NCBI GenBank assembly: GCA_035564115.1
Contig: DATMTN010000012.1
Coordinates: 1-64,000 of the forward strand
Length of the DNA stretch: 64,000 bases
Source: JACMPA01 sp035564115
Lineage (GTDB): Bacteria > Patescibacteriota > Saccharimonadia > Saccharimonadales > UBA4665
Direction: 5' to 3'
Position numbers and translations under genes: made by a program. Positions 22,356-30,432 of the stretch are shown here, one piece after another. The first letter of the stretch is position 1. Every line of letters begins with the position of its first letter. Below the pieces are notes generated by a model that saw only the letters and a program-made list of their open reading frames with translations, did no database searches and was not told the DNA's origin.

Positions 22356-24262
22356 GGTGAATAGTTTACCTCTACATCGTCAATCTTTGGGGACACTTGG
22401 CCGTTGGTAGTGGTTAGGTAAGCTTTATAGCGGAAATAGCGGTTACTGACCAAGCTGAGTGGGATCTTGCCGCTGCTGGTGTAGTACGTACTGGCCGTTC
22501 CGTCGGGACCCACATAGCTCCAGCCGGAGCCCACGTTGTTGGCGGCTATCTGGAACTGGAGTGTTGTGCCTGCTGGTGCGGTGCCGGTGAAGGTGAAATA
22601 GTTATAGCCCACATTGGCGCCGGGGTCGAAGCTGCTAGATTCAATCGTGCCAGACGGACGGTAGCCCGAGTAGACGACGGTCATCTCCTTGGCATTGTCA
22701 GCATCACCCACATACGCATAGCTACCATAGATCCGAACAGTGTTACCAGTGTTACTCAGCGTGATGTTATTGACGAGTGTTGGGGCCGTGGGGCTGGTGA
22801 CATTAAGGATCATGAGCTGTCTGCCTGCCACGCCACTGGTGACTGCTAGGTAGTCTGGGTTGCCGGTATCCAGGCCTAGACCGGTGGCATTACCGCCGAC
22901 CTCGTAGCTGCCCTGTGAAGTTAATGAGGTAGCTGAGTTGAGATGGTAGATGCGTACCTCACCGGTTGAAGTATTATTAGCGGTGGCGATATAGGCGGTA
23001 CTGGTAGCACTATTGATGACGACGCTGGCGGTATTGGCGCCGAGATTCACCGTGGCCGATGAGGTGATATTAGTTGGTGTGGCAATGTTGACTATGTTGA
23101 GCTGGGCATTTGTGACTGATGTGCCTATATAGGCCGTCGTGCCGTTAACCCAGACATTATTGCAATCGGAGCCGACATTGATGCTGTCACTTAGCGAGGG
23201 TGCAGCGGGATTCGAAACATTCACGGTGTTAATTTCACCATAGGTGTTGAATAGGAGGGCTTTGCCAACCTTCTTCTTAGTAACAACCGCCGTCGTGCCG
23301 CTGACATAGACGGCGGTGGCGGCGACGTTGTTTGTGTCGGTGATCTGGAAATTCTTCAGCAAGGCTGGTGCCGCTGGATTGGCGACATTAACGGTTACGA
23401 GTTGGCCGTTGGTAATCGACGTCGCCAGATAGGCGGTCGTGCCACTCACAAATACACCATTGACGGCAGCTGTGGTGGTGTAGGTTCCCGTCAGTGTTGG
23501 CGAAGCTGGATTAGAGATATTGAGGATGGCTAAACCGGTTGCATAGCCCAGAAACGCATAAGGCACCCCACTGATGGTGGCTACGAAGATGTCGTTGCCG
23601 GTAGTGTTGGTGCTTAGGTTGTAGCCGCCAAAGACGCTGGGGAGCTGCCAGGTGGCTGGCGAGTCCTGGAGGTAGGCAGAGTCGGTGAGGAAAGCAGTGT
23701 TTGTGTCACAGGTATTGGTGGCGCAGGTATTGGTCAGGGTATCTCCGGTAAAGTCGGCCTGGGTGGTTTGACTCCAAACAGCGTTAGCCTGCCAACGGCT
23801 TAGATAGGCATCGGTAGATAACGAACCGCTGGTAGGTTTGGTCCATGACACAGTGATCACGACATGTTTAGTCGAGGGATCGTTTGTGCCGCCACTTGCG
23901 ACGATAGTGTCGGCAGCATTACGTTGGGGCGTGCTGATGACAATTTGCCGCGTAAAACCATTAATAGTCTCTGGGCCACTAGCCAGACTCCAGTCACTAG
24001 CTCCCGGTACCGCATGATATGTTCCGTCGGTAGCGACATTAGTCCAGCCCTTTTCGCGGATGCTGCGCACGGCTTCAGATGCTTCTTTTAATAGGCTTTG
24101 GGCCTGTAGCTGCTGAATAGACGAAGCCCGGCCGGCGTGTGCTGCGACCAGTGCGGTTGCCAGCACAGGCATGAAAATGCCGGTCAGGGCAATGGCTACC
24201 AACACTTCGACAATTGTCGCACCGGCATGACCAATCCTTGTTCGAGGTTTCAAGATGATCAT
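22352..24262 (-). CDS. PilV-like prepilin fused to an LVIVD beta-propeller
   Basis: 636 aa. Residues ~14-32 (GATIVEVLVAIALTGIF) form a PilV-type prepilin N-terminus followed by the usual pilin helix. From about residue 215 to 530 there are repeated units of the pattern ISNPASPTLTG...VNGVFVSGTTAYLAT, the LVIVD repeat that builds a beta-propeller. The last ~100 residues look like a jelly-roll binding domain (FTFTGTAPAGTTLQFQI). Such size is unusual for a minor pilin (normally 150-200 aa) and points to a tip-located adhesin. It is coupled by ATGA overlaps to both neighbours. Confidence 0.85.
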   Translation of the reverse strand: MIILKPRTRIGHAGATIVEVLVAIALTGIFMPVLATALVAAHAGRASSIQQLQAQSLLKEASEAVRSIREKGWTNVATDGTYHAVPGASDWSLASGPETINGFTRQIVISTPQRNAADTIVASGGTNDPSTKHVVITVSWTKPTSGSLSTDAYLSRWQANAVWSQTTQADFTGDTLTNTCATNTCDTNTAFLTDSAYLQDSPATWQLPSVFGGYNLSTNTTGNDIFVATISGVPYAFLGYATGLAILNISNPASPTLTGTYTTTAAVNGVFVSGTTAYLATSITNGQLVTVNVANPAAPALLKNFQITDTNNVAATAVYVSGTTAVVTKKKVGKALLFNTYGEINTVNVSNPAAPSLSDSINVGSDCNNVWVNGTTAYIGTSVTNAQLNIVNIATPTNITSSATVNLGANTASVVINSATSTAYIATANNTSTGEVRIYHLNSATSLTSQGSYEVGGNATGLGLDTGNPDYLAVTSGVAGRQLMILNVTSPTAPTLVNNITLSNTGNTVRIYGSYAYVGDADNAKEMTVVYSGYRPSGTIESSSFDPGANVGYNYFTFTGTAPAGTTLQFQIAANNVGSGWSYVGPDGTASTYYTSSGKIPLSLVSNRYFRYKAYLTTTNGQVSPKIDDVEVNYSP

Positions 24263-24741
24263 GTGACAGTGATTGCTCCGAAGCGAGTTATGGTGATGAC
24301 CTTGCTGCCGGCACTGGTCGTTACGGTGATTGTATTACTACCGGCAGTAAAACCACTGACTGATCCATCGCCTTTATTGAATAGTACCGTACCGCTGGGG
24401 AAGGTGGTCCTAAAACTGACGCCATTGGGTGCCGTGAAGACATAGTTATAAGCATCACCAGCGCTATAACTGCTACCCGTGAAGAGGGTGTACTGGTTGG
24501 ACTGCACGTATACGCCGGCCGCTTGTTGGCTGCTGCCACTGCCAACTGCACCGCTCATGGCGGCCAGCTGCTGGGTTTTGAGGTCGTTCAGGAGAGTGTC
24601 GACAGTATCAAGCGAACTGGTAGTATTCTGTGGCTGGCCAAGCGCGACGGTACTCAGGCCGAACAAAATGAGAATGATAGTCATAACCACCAGTAGCTCC
24701 ACAAGAGTGAAACCGGATTGCTGATGGGTGAGTCGTCGCAT
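24259..24741 (-). CDS. FimT/GspH-like pseudopilin
   Basis: 160 aa. Motif QSG/FTLVELLVVMTIILILFGL. A GspH/FimT-like body follows, with NDLKTQQLAAMSGAVG after the helix and a beta-rich C-terminus ending ITRFGAITVT, close to the family's usual end. FimT-type minor pilins help prime the pilus, and in some species bind DNA. It lies 11 bases after pilC. Confidence 0.8.
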   Translation of the reverse strand: MRRLTHQQSGFTLVELLVVMTIILILFGLSTVALGQPQNTTSSLDTVDTLLNDLKTQQLAAMSGAVGSGSSQQAAGVYVQSNQYTLFTGSSYSAGDAYNYVFTAPNGVSFRTTFPSGTVLFNKGDGSVSGFTAGSNTITVTTSAGSKVITITRFGAITVT

Positions 24742-24752
24742 CTGCGGCAGCC

Positions 24753-25823
24753 TTAGGACTTAGGGTTAATTTGCGATATCAGGTTGTAGATTGGGGCGAT
24801 GATGGTGATCATAAGTGTTCCCACCATCCCTCCGACCAGTACCAGCAAGACTGGTTCAACCAGGCTACTTACAACCTTGATACTGCCGGCAACTTGGTCG
24901 TCGAAGTATTCGGTAAGATTTTGCATGGTTTGCTCAAGCGTACCCGATTCCTCGGCCGTCTCGATGGAGCGTGACATAATTGGCGGTATGACACCTCGCT
25001 TGGCTCGCAGTCCAGTGGATAGCGGCTTACCATTCTCGACATTCGTCGTCATATGATCAATAACGGCAATAATATTTTTCTTGCGCACCACTTTCTTCGA
25101 CAGGCTGAGTGCTTCAAGTACGGGAACGCCGGCGTGCATTAGCAGCCCAAAACTGCGCGTAAAGCGGGTGAGGTCGATATTAGTCCCGAGTTTCTTTAGC
25201 CCTGGCAGTGACAGGAGGGTGCGCGCAATCGCACGGCTATTGGCCTTGATGATGCCGGCCAGCAGCAGCACGAACGCAAAGAATGCGACGGTGATGACGA
25301 GCCAGTGCTGTGTAAAGGTGTTTGACGTGCTAATCATGACCTTCGTAATAAAAGGCATATGGACCTTCATAGCGGTGAAGACTTTGGCGACGCGCGGAAT
25401 AACAAAGGTTAGCATTAGCACGACGATGGCCAGGAATACGCCCATCACGAACAGCGGGTAGATCATGGTGTTGCGCAGCTGGTCAGCGAAAGCGAGCTCT
25501 TTTTTGGTCGTCTGGACAATATCGTGCAGGGTTTCCTCGAGTGTACCACCGGCTTCAGCGGCTCGGATGAGGTTGACGCTGATCTGATCAAAGGCATTCG
25601 GCATGCGGCTGAGGCCTCTAGAGAGCGGCTCACCATTATTCAACGTTTCGTGGAGAACCTTGAGAACCTTCTTCATGTTGCTGGTCGCATCTTCCTCCAG
25701 CGAGACGACAGCTTCCAAGATAGGAATGCCGGCTGTTAGCATGGTCGACAGATCGCTAAAAAGGCTGAGACGTTCCTTTCCTTTGAGCCGAATTTTTGGA
25801 TACTTCTTTACGTTATCAACCAC
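24753..25823 (-). CDS. pilC: Type IV pilus inner-membrane platform protein PilC
   Basis: 356 aa GspF/PilC family protein with two repeats of the T2SSF domain. The first contains FSDLSTMLTAGIPILEAV and the second LTRFTRSFGLLMHAGVPVLE, each followed by hydrophobic helices (three in all). It forms the platform that couples PilB to pilin polymerisation. It starts two bases after the pilB stop. Slightly shorter than E. coli-type PilC (about 400 aa) because the N-terminal leader is short. Confidence 0.93.
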   Translation of the reverse strand: MVDNVKKYPKIRLKGKERLSLFSDLSTMLTAGIPILEAVVSLEEDATSNMKKVLKVLHETLNNGEPLSRGLSRMPNAFDQISVNLIRAAEAGGTLEETLHDIVQTTKKELAFADQLRNTMIYPLFVMGVFLAIVVLMLTFVIPRVAKVFTAMKVHMPFITKVMISTSNTFTQHWLVITVAFFAFVLLLAGIIKANSRAIARTLLSLPGLKKLGTNIDLTRFTRSFGLLMHAGVPVLEALSLSKKVVRKKNIIAVIDHMTTNVENGKPLSTGLRAKRGVIPPIMSRSIETAEESGTLEQTMQNLTEYFDDQVAGSIKVVSSLVEPVLLVLVGGMVGTLMITIIAPIYNLISQINPKS

Positions 25824-25825
25824 AG

Positions 25826-27517
25826 CTATACCTCAGTTACCCGCAATATTTCAAGTAAGGTGGTCTCACCGTTCAAGACTTTGTCGAGCCCATCGTCCAG
25901 CATGGTGTTCATACCATCGGCCACTGCCTGAGCCATCAGTGTGTCGCTGTCGGCACGTGCAGTGATAAGTTGCGCCAGTTTGGGCGTGACTTCGAGCACT
26001 TCAAAGATACCAATCCGTCCCTGATAGCCGGTGTCATGGCAGGCTGTGCAGCCAGTCCCGTGATAGACACGGACTGCCGCCTTCTTGCCGAAGTGTTTGT
26101 CGACCATCTTGGCATCGAGGGCATTTAGGACGGCCGTTTGCTCACTGTTCCCAGCCCAGCCCTTGGTGGTGCGCTTGAGCTCAATGCTAGCTTTACAGTG
26201 GCTACATATCTGGCGTACCAGACGTTGCGCCACAATTACATTCACAGTTGATGCGGCCAAGAACGGCTCGATACGCATGTCGACCAGACGTGGCAAGGTG
26301 GTGACGGCGTCGTTGGTGTGCATGGTGGAGAGCACTAGGTGCCCAGTCATAGCAGCATTGACCGCAATATCTGCCGTTTCTTCATCACGAATTTCACCCA
26401 CGAACAGGACATCTGGGTCTTGCCGGAGCAGCGAGCGCAGGCCCTCGCTGAAAGTAAGGTTCGTCTTGGCATTGGCTTGAATCTGGTTGATGCCGTCCAG
26501 CTCATACTCGACTGGGTCCTCGATAGTGGCGATGTTACGGTCGCGGGTGTTGAGGATCTTCAGGATGGCGTACATAGTGGTTGTCTTGCCGGAGCCGGTT
26601 GGGCCAGTCGATAGAATCATGCCAAATGGTCGGCTAAAACCATCACGCACTTGCTGGAGGTCGTCTTGGCTCATGCCCAAATCTGTCAGGCTGAACTGCC
26701 GGCTGTGCTTGGCGAGCAGTCGCATCACGACCTTTTCGCCCATTACATTCGGCACGATCGATACACGAACGGTTAGCTGTTCATCGTTAATGGTGACGTG
26801 TAGTCTGCCATCCTGGGCGCTCAAGTGCTCATCGGTGCGCAAGCGGGCTAAGACTTTTAAGCGAGTAACAATTTGGTCGTGGATTTTCTTCGGGAAAAAT
26901 ACTTCGTCGTGTAGCACGCCATCGATACGAAAACGTACCACCGTTTGTTCGCGTAGTGGTTCGATATGCAAATCTGAAGCACGAGCATCGTAGGCGTACT
27001 CAAAGAGCTTATCGACGAGCTTGGCAATGGGCTCATTGCTGTTCTGCGACTTGGCAAGTAGATCGTCGAAAACTGCCTGTAGGTCTTGCTTGTAGAGGTG
27101 CAGTGCGGCAGCGATGCCCGGTTCAGTCGCAAACGATACTTTGTATTCAGCTGCACCAACTTTCTTGGCCAGCATGGCAAATAGGTCTTCAGCATCGGGC
27201 TGATTACTAGCAATATGTAAAGTGCCACTAGTGAACTCAAACGGTACGGTACGGTACTCGGCGGCAACTTGTTCGGGAATGAGCTTCAGCACCTGCTCGG
27301 AGATGTTAACTTTGCTTAACGATACGTAAGGCATCTGATAGTGGTAAGCAATAACCTTGCCAACCTCGTCTTCGTTCAGATAGTCGTGCTGAATCAGTGC
27401 CTCGTACAAGCTGGTCTGCTCGCGCTTGGCATCGACCTTCGCAGCCTCGAGTTTCGGTGCAGGTAAATACTTCAGATGCTCGAGCACCTTGGCTAGCTCA
27501 TCATCGGTCAGTGTCAT
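25826..27517 (-). CDS. pilB: Type IV pilus extension ATPase PilB
   Basis: 563 aa. An N-terminal MshEN-type domain (about 1-150) is followed by the GspE ATPase. Walker A is GPTGSGKTT (near 305), the Asp box and Walker B lie around LLRQDPDVLFVGEIRDEE, and the His box is in AAMTGHLVLSTMHTND. Two CxxC pairs (CSHC near 437, CTAC near 492) form the zinc site. It drives pilus extension. First gene of the assembly operon. No retraction ATPase (PilT) or prepilin peptidase (PilD) lies in this window. Confidence 0.95.
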   Translation of the reverse strand: MTLTDDELAKVLEHLKYLPAPKLEAAKVDAKREQTSLYEALIQHDYLNEDEVGKVIAYHYQMPYVSLSKVNISEQVLKLIPEQVAAEYRTVPFEFTSGTLHIASNQPDAEDLFAMLAKKVGAAEYKVSFATEPGIAAALHLYKQDLQAVFDDLLAKSQNSNEPIAKLVDKLFEYAYDARASDLHIEPLREQTVVRFRIDGVLHDEVFFPKKIHDQIVTRLKVLARLRTDEHLSAQDGRLHVTINDEQLTVRVSIVPNVMGEKVVMRLLAKHSRQFSLTDLGMSQDDLQQVRDGFSRPFGMILSTGPTGSGKTTTMYAILKILNTRDRNIATIEDPVEYELDGINQIQANAKTNLTFSEGLRSLLRQDPDVLFVGEIRDEETADIAVNAAMTGHLVLSTMHTNDAVTTLPRLVDMRIEPFLAASTVNVIVAQRLVRQICSHCKASIELKRTTKGWAGNSEQTAVLNALDAKMVDKHFGKKAAVRVYHGTGCTACHDTGYQGRIGIFEVLEVTPKLAQLITARADSDTLMAQAVADGMNTMLDDGLDKVLNGETTLLEILRVTEV

Positions 27518-27546
27518 AGTTGTACGGTTCCACCCTCTGTTGCTCC

Positions 27547-27566
27547 GGAGTCGTTATCACGACTCC
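27547..27566 (-). promoter_or_regulatory. 8-bp inverted repeat in the pilB leader
   Basis: GGAGTCGT-TATC-ACGACTCC, perfect, lying immediately downstream of the expected pilB transcription start. It could be an operator or a 5' mRNA hairpin. Confidence 0.55.
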
Positions 27567-27579
27567 ACGTATCAGATGT

Positions 27580-27609
27580 ATTGTAGCAATGCGCTCGTGC
27601 TTTTACCAA
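27580..27609 (-). promoter_or_regulatory. Promoter of the pilB operon
   Basis: On the minus strand TTGGTA (27609-27604), an 18-bp spacer and TACAAT (27585-27580). The leader is about 55 bases. Confidence 0.55.
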
Positions 27610-27631
27610 TGTTTTTTGGCCCTCGAACTGC

Positions 27632-27637
27632 TATAGT
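27632..27637 (+). promoter_or_regulatory. -10 TATAGT, leaderless promoter of histidine kinase
   Basis: Ends 8 bases before ATG 27646. It is divergent from, and within 50 bases of, the pilB -10. Confidence 0.5.
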
Positions 27638-27645
27638 AAGCGGTA

Positions 27646-28575
27646 ATGCTTCCGAAGCGTACGACCTCACTCATTCGCACGAATGTTCTCGGTGTGACAA
27701 TTTTGTCACTTGCAGCGCTTGTGCTCGGCTTAGTCGTCTTCTCAAAGGCCAGTGTTGTGTTCATCGTCGCGCTCATACTGGCCGAGTTTGTTTTGTTCAT
27801 GCTTTTTTGGCAATCACTACGCACGAAGCATCGGGCATTCGAAGAGTCCAAGGACGAATTCGTCTCACTTGTTTCGCACCAGCTGCGGACACCGCTCACG
27901 TCGATGCGCTTATTCGTCGAGATGTTGCTCGATGGCCAGGTTGGGGAGCTCAATGCCAAACAGCACGAATATTTGCGTATGGTAGAAATTTCGACTGGTC
28001 GGATGGTCGACTTAGTAAGTGATTTTTTGAACGCTTCAAAATTGGAGCTCGGACGCATGGAGATACGGCCACAGCCAACACACCTAGAGGACCTCGTAGA
28101 AAGTATTGTGAAGAACCTGCGTCCCTTGGCTGATCAGCAGCGGCTAACAATTGTCTATGACAAACAAGAGCTTCCCGAGGTTGCCGTCGAACCAACACTC
28201 TACAGTCAGATTGTAAATAACCTCTTAAGTAATGCGTTGCACTACACGCCAGACGGCGGCACTATAACCGTTCGTTTAGTGCAGAATGCCAATGGCTATC
28301 AGCTAGATGTCACGGATACGGGCATCGGCATTCCGTTTGGGGCTCAGGCCGAACTGTTTAAGCGATTTTATCGTGCGGACAATGCCAAACATGTACTGGG
28401 TGAAGGCTCTGGACTGGGCTTGTATCTCATCAAGCGTATCGTTGACACTTGTGGCGGGCGGGTCTGGTACGAAAGTACCGAAGGCAAAGGGACTACGTTT
28501 CATGTTATAATTCCCTCAACAGGGATGGTTCCGACCACCACTAAACCAACCAAGCAAAAGGGCAGAGCTGCCTAA
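27646..28575 (+). CDS. Membrane sensor histidine kinase
   Basis: 309 aa. Two adjacent transmembrane helices (about 15-32 and 36-55) leave almost no extracellular sensor. The HisKA H-box SHQLRTPLTSMRLF has the phospho-acceptor His78. The HATPase domain has N-box NNLLSNALHYTP, G1 DTGIGIP and G2 GEGSGLGLYLIKRI. It probably senses membrane or intracellular state and phosphorylates the receiver encoded 8 bases downstream. Divergent position from pilB suggests, but does not prove, control of pili. Confidence 0.92.
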   Translation: MLPKRTTSLIRTNVLGVTILSLAALVLGLVVFSKASVVFIVALILAEFVLFMLFWQSLRTKHRAFEESKDEFVSLVSHQLRTPLTSMRLFVEMLLDGQVGELNAKQHEYLRMVEISTGRMVDLVSDFLNASKLELGRMEIRPQPTHLEDLVESIVKNLRPLADQQRLTIVYDKQELPEVAVEPTLYSQIVNNLLSNALHYTPDGGTITVRLVQNANGYQLDVTDTGIGIPFGAQAELFKRFYRADNAKHVLGEGSGLGLYLIKRIVDTCGGRVWYESTEGKGTTFHVIIPSTGMVPTTTKPTKQKGRAA

Positions 28576-28583
28576 GGGAGCGC

Positions 28584-28964
28584 ATGGAACCGCAGAATAA
28601 AAAGACGATTCTACTGGCTGATGACGAACAGTTTATCGTCATAGCCTACAAGGACGGCCTAGAGCGCGCAGGCTACAGTGTGGTGGTGGCGCACGATGGA
28701 GAGGAAGCGCTGCAGCAGGCTCAGGCTACTCATCCTGACCTAATCTTGCTTGATCTCATTATGCCTAAAATGAATGGTTTCGAGGTACTCCGCAGCCTTA
28801 AAGAGGATGCCAACTGTGCCACTATTCCAGTGGTTGTACTCACCAATCTGAGCCAGAGTAATGACGAAGAAGAGGCGCGGACAGCTGGCGCTGTGGATTT
28901 TGTGGTCAAGGCCGATATTTCCTTGAAGGACTTGTTGGCGCGGATTGAGCATATCTTCGCCTGA
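28584..28964 (+). CDS. CheY-like single-domain response regulator
   Basis: 126 aa receiver domain only. Acidic pair DD (13-14) in LLADDEQF, phospho-acceptor Asp57 in LILLDLIMPKMNG, Thr87 and Lys109 (FVVKADIS). There is no DNA-binding output domain, so it acts by protein contact, as CheY or PilG/PilH-type regulators do. Co-transcribed with the kinase. Confidence 0.93.
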   Translation: MEPQNKKTILLADDEQFIVIAYKDGLERAGYSVVVAHDGEEALQQAQATHPDLILLDLIMPKMNGFEVLRSLKEDANCATIPVVVLTNLSQSNDEEEARTAGAVDFVVKADISLKDLLARIEHIFA

Positions 28965-28980
28965 TACGGACACACTACTC

Positions 28981-29009
28981 TTTAAAATATAGTAAAATCC
29001 TGGTATAAT
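28981..29009 (+). promoter_or_regulatory. Promoter of the gtr cluster
   Basis: TTTAAA (28981-28986), 17-bp spacer, TATAAT (29004-29009), ending 11 bases before ATG 29021; near-leaderless. Confidence 0.55.
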
Positions 29010-29020
29010 ATATATTACGT

Positions 29021-29977
29021 ATGACTATCAAACGACCGATTTTATCTGTTGTCGTTCCGCTCTATAACGAAGCGGCTGGTATTGAGACGTTTTATCAGGC
29101 TTTGCATGGGGTGCTCGAGGCGCTCCAGATCGAGTACGAGATCATCTTTTGTAACGATGGGAGCCGGGATGATACGCTTGCCATTATTCGGCGGCTAGCA
29201 AAACAGGATCGAGCGGTTCGTTACCTGAGCCTGACACGTAACTTTGGTAAAGAGCTGGCCGTAACTGCCGGTATCCATGCTGCCCGTGGGAAAGCGATAC
29301 TCATGCTTGATGCCGATGGCCAGCACCCAGTAAAGCGTATTCCGGAATTTATAGAACATTGGCGAGCTGGCGCTAAGGTAGTTGTCGGCATACGTACAGC
29401 CAATCGCCATCAAGCTCTCATCAAGAAACTAGGCTCGAGTACGTTTTATCGTCTGTTTAATAAGCTTTCGCACACTCGGCTTGTACCAGGCTCCACTGAT
29501 TTCCGACTTATCGACGAAACCGTTCAGCATGATTTTATTCGGCTCACTGAGCGTAATCGTATTACGCGGGGGCTTATCGACTGGCTCGGCTACAAACAGG
29601 AGTATATCTATTTCGAGGCCAATGATCGGATTGCCGGTGAAGCAACCTACTCGCTCGGTGGTCTACTCAAGTTGTCGATAGACAGTGTCGTATCGTTGAG
29701 CGTGTCACCACTGTTCGTGGTGGCGTATATCGGCGCTGTAGTCCTGCCTCTTTCATTGCTCATCGGACTCGGAATGGTGGTAAATTTGCTGTTTGGTGAC
29801 CCACTGGGCCTGCACGCGACGGGCGGAGCCTATGTGGCAGTGTTGACGCTCTGTCTGGTCGGTATCCTCATGGTCTCGCAGGGTGTTATCGGTCTCTACC
29901 TATCGCATATTCATGCCGAGTCACAGAATCGTCCTCTCTATCTTATCGATCGTGATAACTCATCTGACAAGTTATGA
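29021..29977 (+). CDS. GtrB/DPM1-like family 2 glycosyltransferase
   Basis: 318 aa. The GT-A fold at 1-220 has SVVVPLYNEAAGIETF, the DxD-type LMLDADGQHP and the RNRITRGLIDWLGY acceptor loop. Two C-terminal transmembrane helices (about 232-262 and 270-300) follow. Such proteins load a sugar from a nucleotide donor onto undecaprenyl phosphate at the inner face of the membrane. It overlaps the GtrA gene by four bases (ATGA). Confidence 0.9.
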   Translation: MTIKRPILSVVVPLYNEAAGIETFYQALHGVLEALQIEYEIIFCNDGSRDDTLAIIRRLAKQDRAVRYLSLTRNFGKELAVTAGIHAARGKAILMLDADGQHPVKRIPEFIEHWRAGAKVVVGIRTANRHQALIKKLGSSTFYRLFNKLSHTRLVPGSTDFRLIDETVQHDFIRLTERNRITRGLIDWLGYKQEYIYFEANDRIAGEATYSLGGLLKLSIDSVVSLSVSPLFVVAYIGAVVLPLSLLIGLGMVVNLLFGDPLGLHATGGAYVAVLTLCLVGILMVSQGVIGLYLSHIHAESQNRPLYLIDRDNSSDKL

Positions 29978-30390
29978 GGCAACTGCTTGATCGCTATCTA
30001 AGCCCACAGATGCAACGCTATCTGGTGGTTGGTGGAGGCGTGTATTTACTGGAGCTAGGGGTGATACTTCTTGCGCAGGCCGCTGGTACCTCCTCGGTCT
30101 GGGCGGTTGGTATTGCCTTCTGGGTCGGACTGGTCGTCTCCTTCGTGCTACAAAAGTTTGTGACATTTGGCGACAAACGGACGCACCACAAAGTCGTATT
30201 CAAGCAGGTTACGGCCGTCTCGGCACTGGTGTTGTGGAACTTCCTGTTCACCGTGCTGTGCACCAAACTTCTGCAACACGCCTTGCCGGCGGTGGTTATC
30301 CGGACCGCTGCGTTGCTAGTCACGACACTGTGGAATTTTTATCTGTATAAGACGAGCATTTTTCGTGAGCCGGAAAACCCGATATACTAG
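29974..30390 (+). CDS. GtrA-like flippase family protein
   Basis: 138 aa with four transmembrane helices. GtrA-family signatures are RYLVVGGGVYLLELGVILL at the start, the loop FVLQKFVTFGDKR in the middle and LWNFYLYKTSIF at the end. GtrA proteins are believed to flip undecaprenyl-phosphate sugar across the membrane. Directly coupled to the GtrB-like enzyme. Confidence 0.9.
   Translation: MRQLLDRYLSPQMQRYLVVGGGVYLLELGVILLAQAAGTSSVWAVGIAFWVGLVVSFVLQKFVTFGDKRTHHKVVFKQVTAVSALVLWNFLFTVLCTKLLQHALPAVVIRTAALLVTTLWNFYLYKTSIFREPENPIY
30383..30388 (+). promoter_or_regulatory. Possible -10 TATACT for the 30433 gene
   Basis: Lies over the gtrA stop codon; the leader that follows ends in CCAAGGATAACA before the ATG. 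The gene may also be read from the gtr promoter. Confidence 0.4.
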
Positions 30391-30432
30391 AGAAAAATTG
30401 GTCACACTGTAGGTTGGCCACCAAGGATAACA

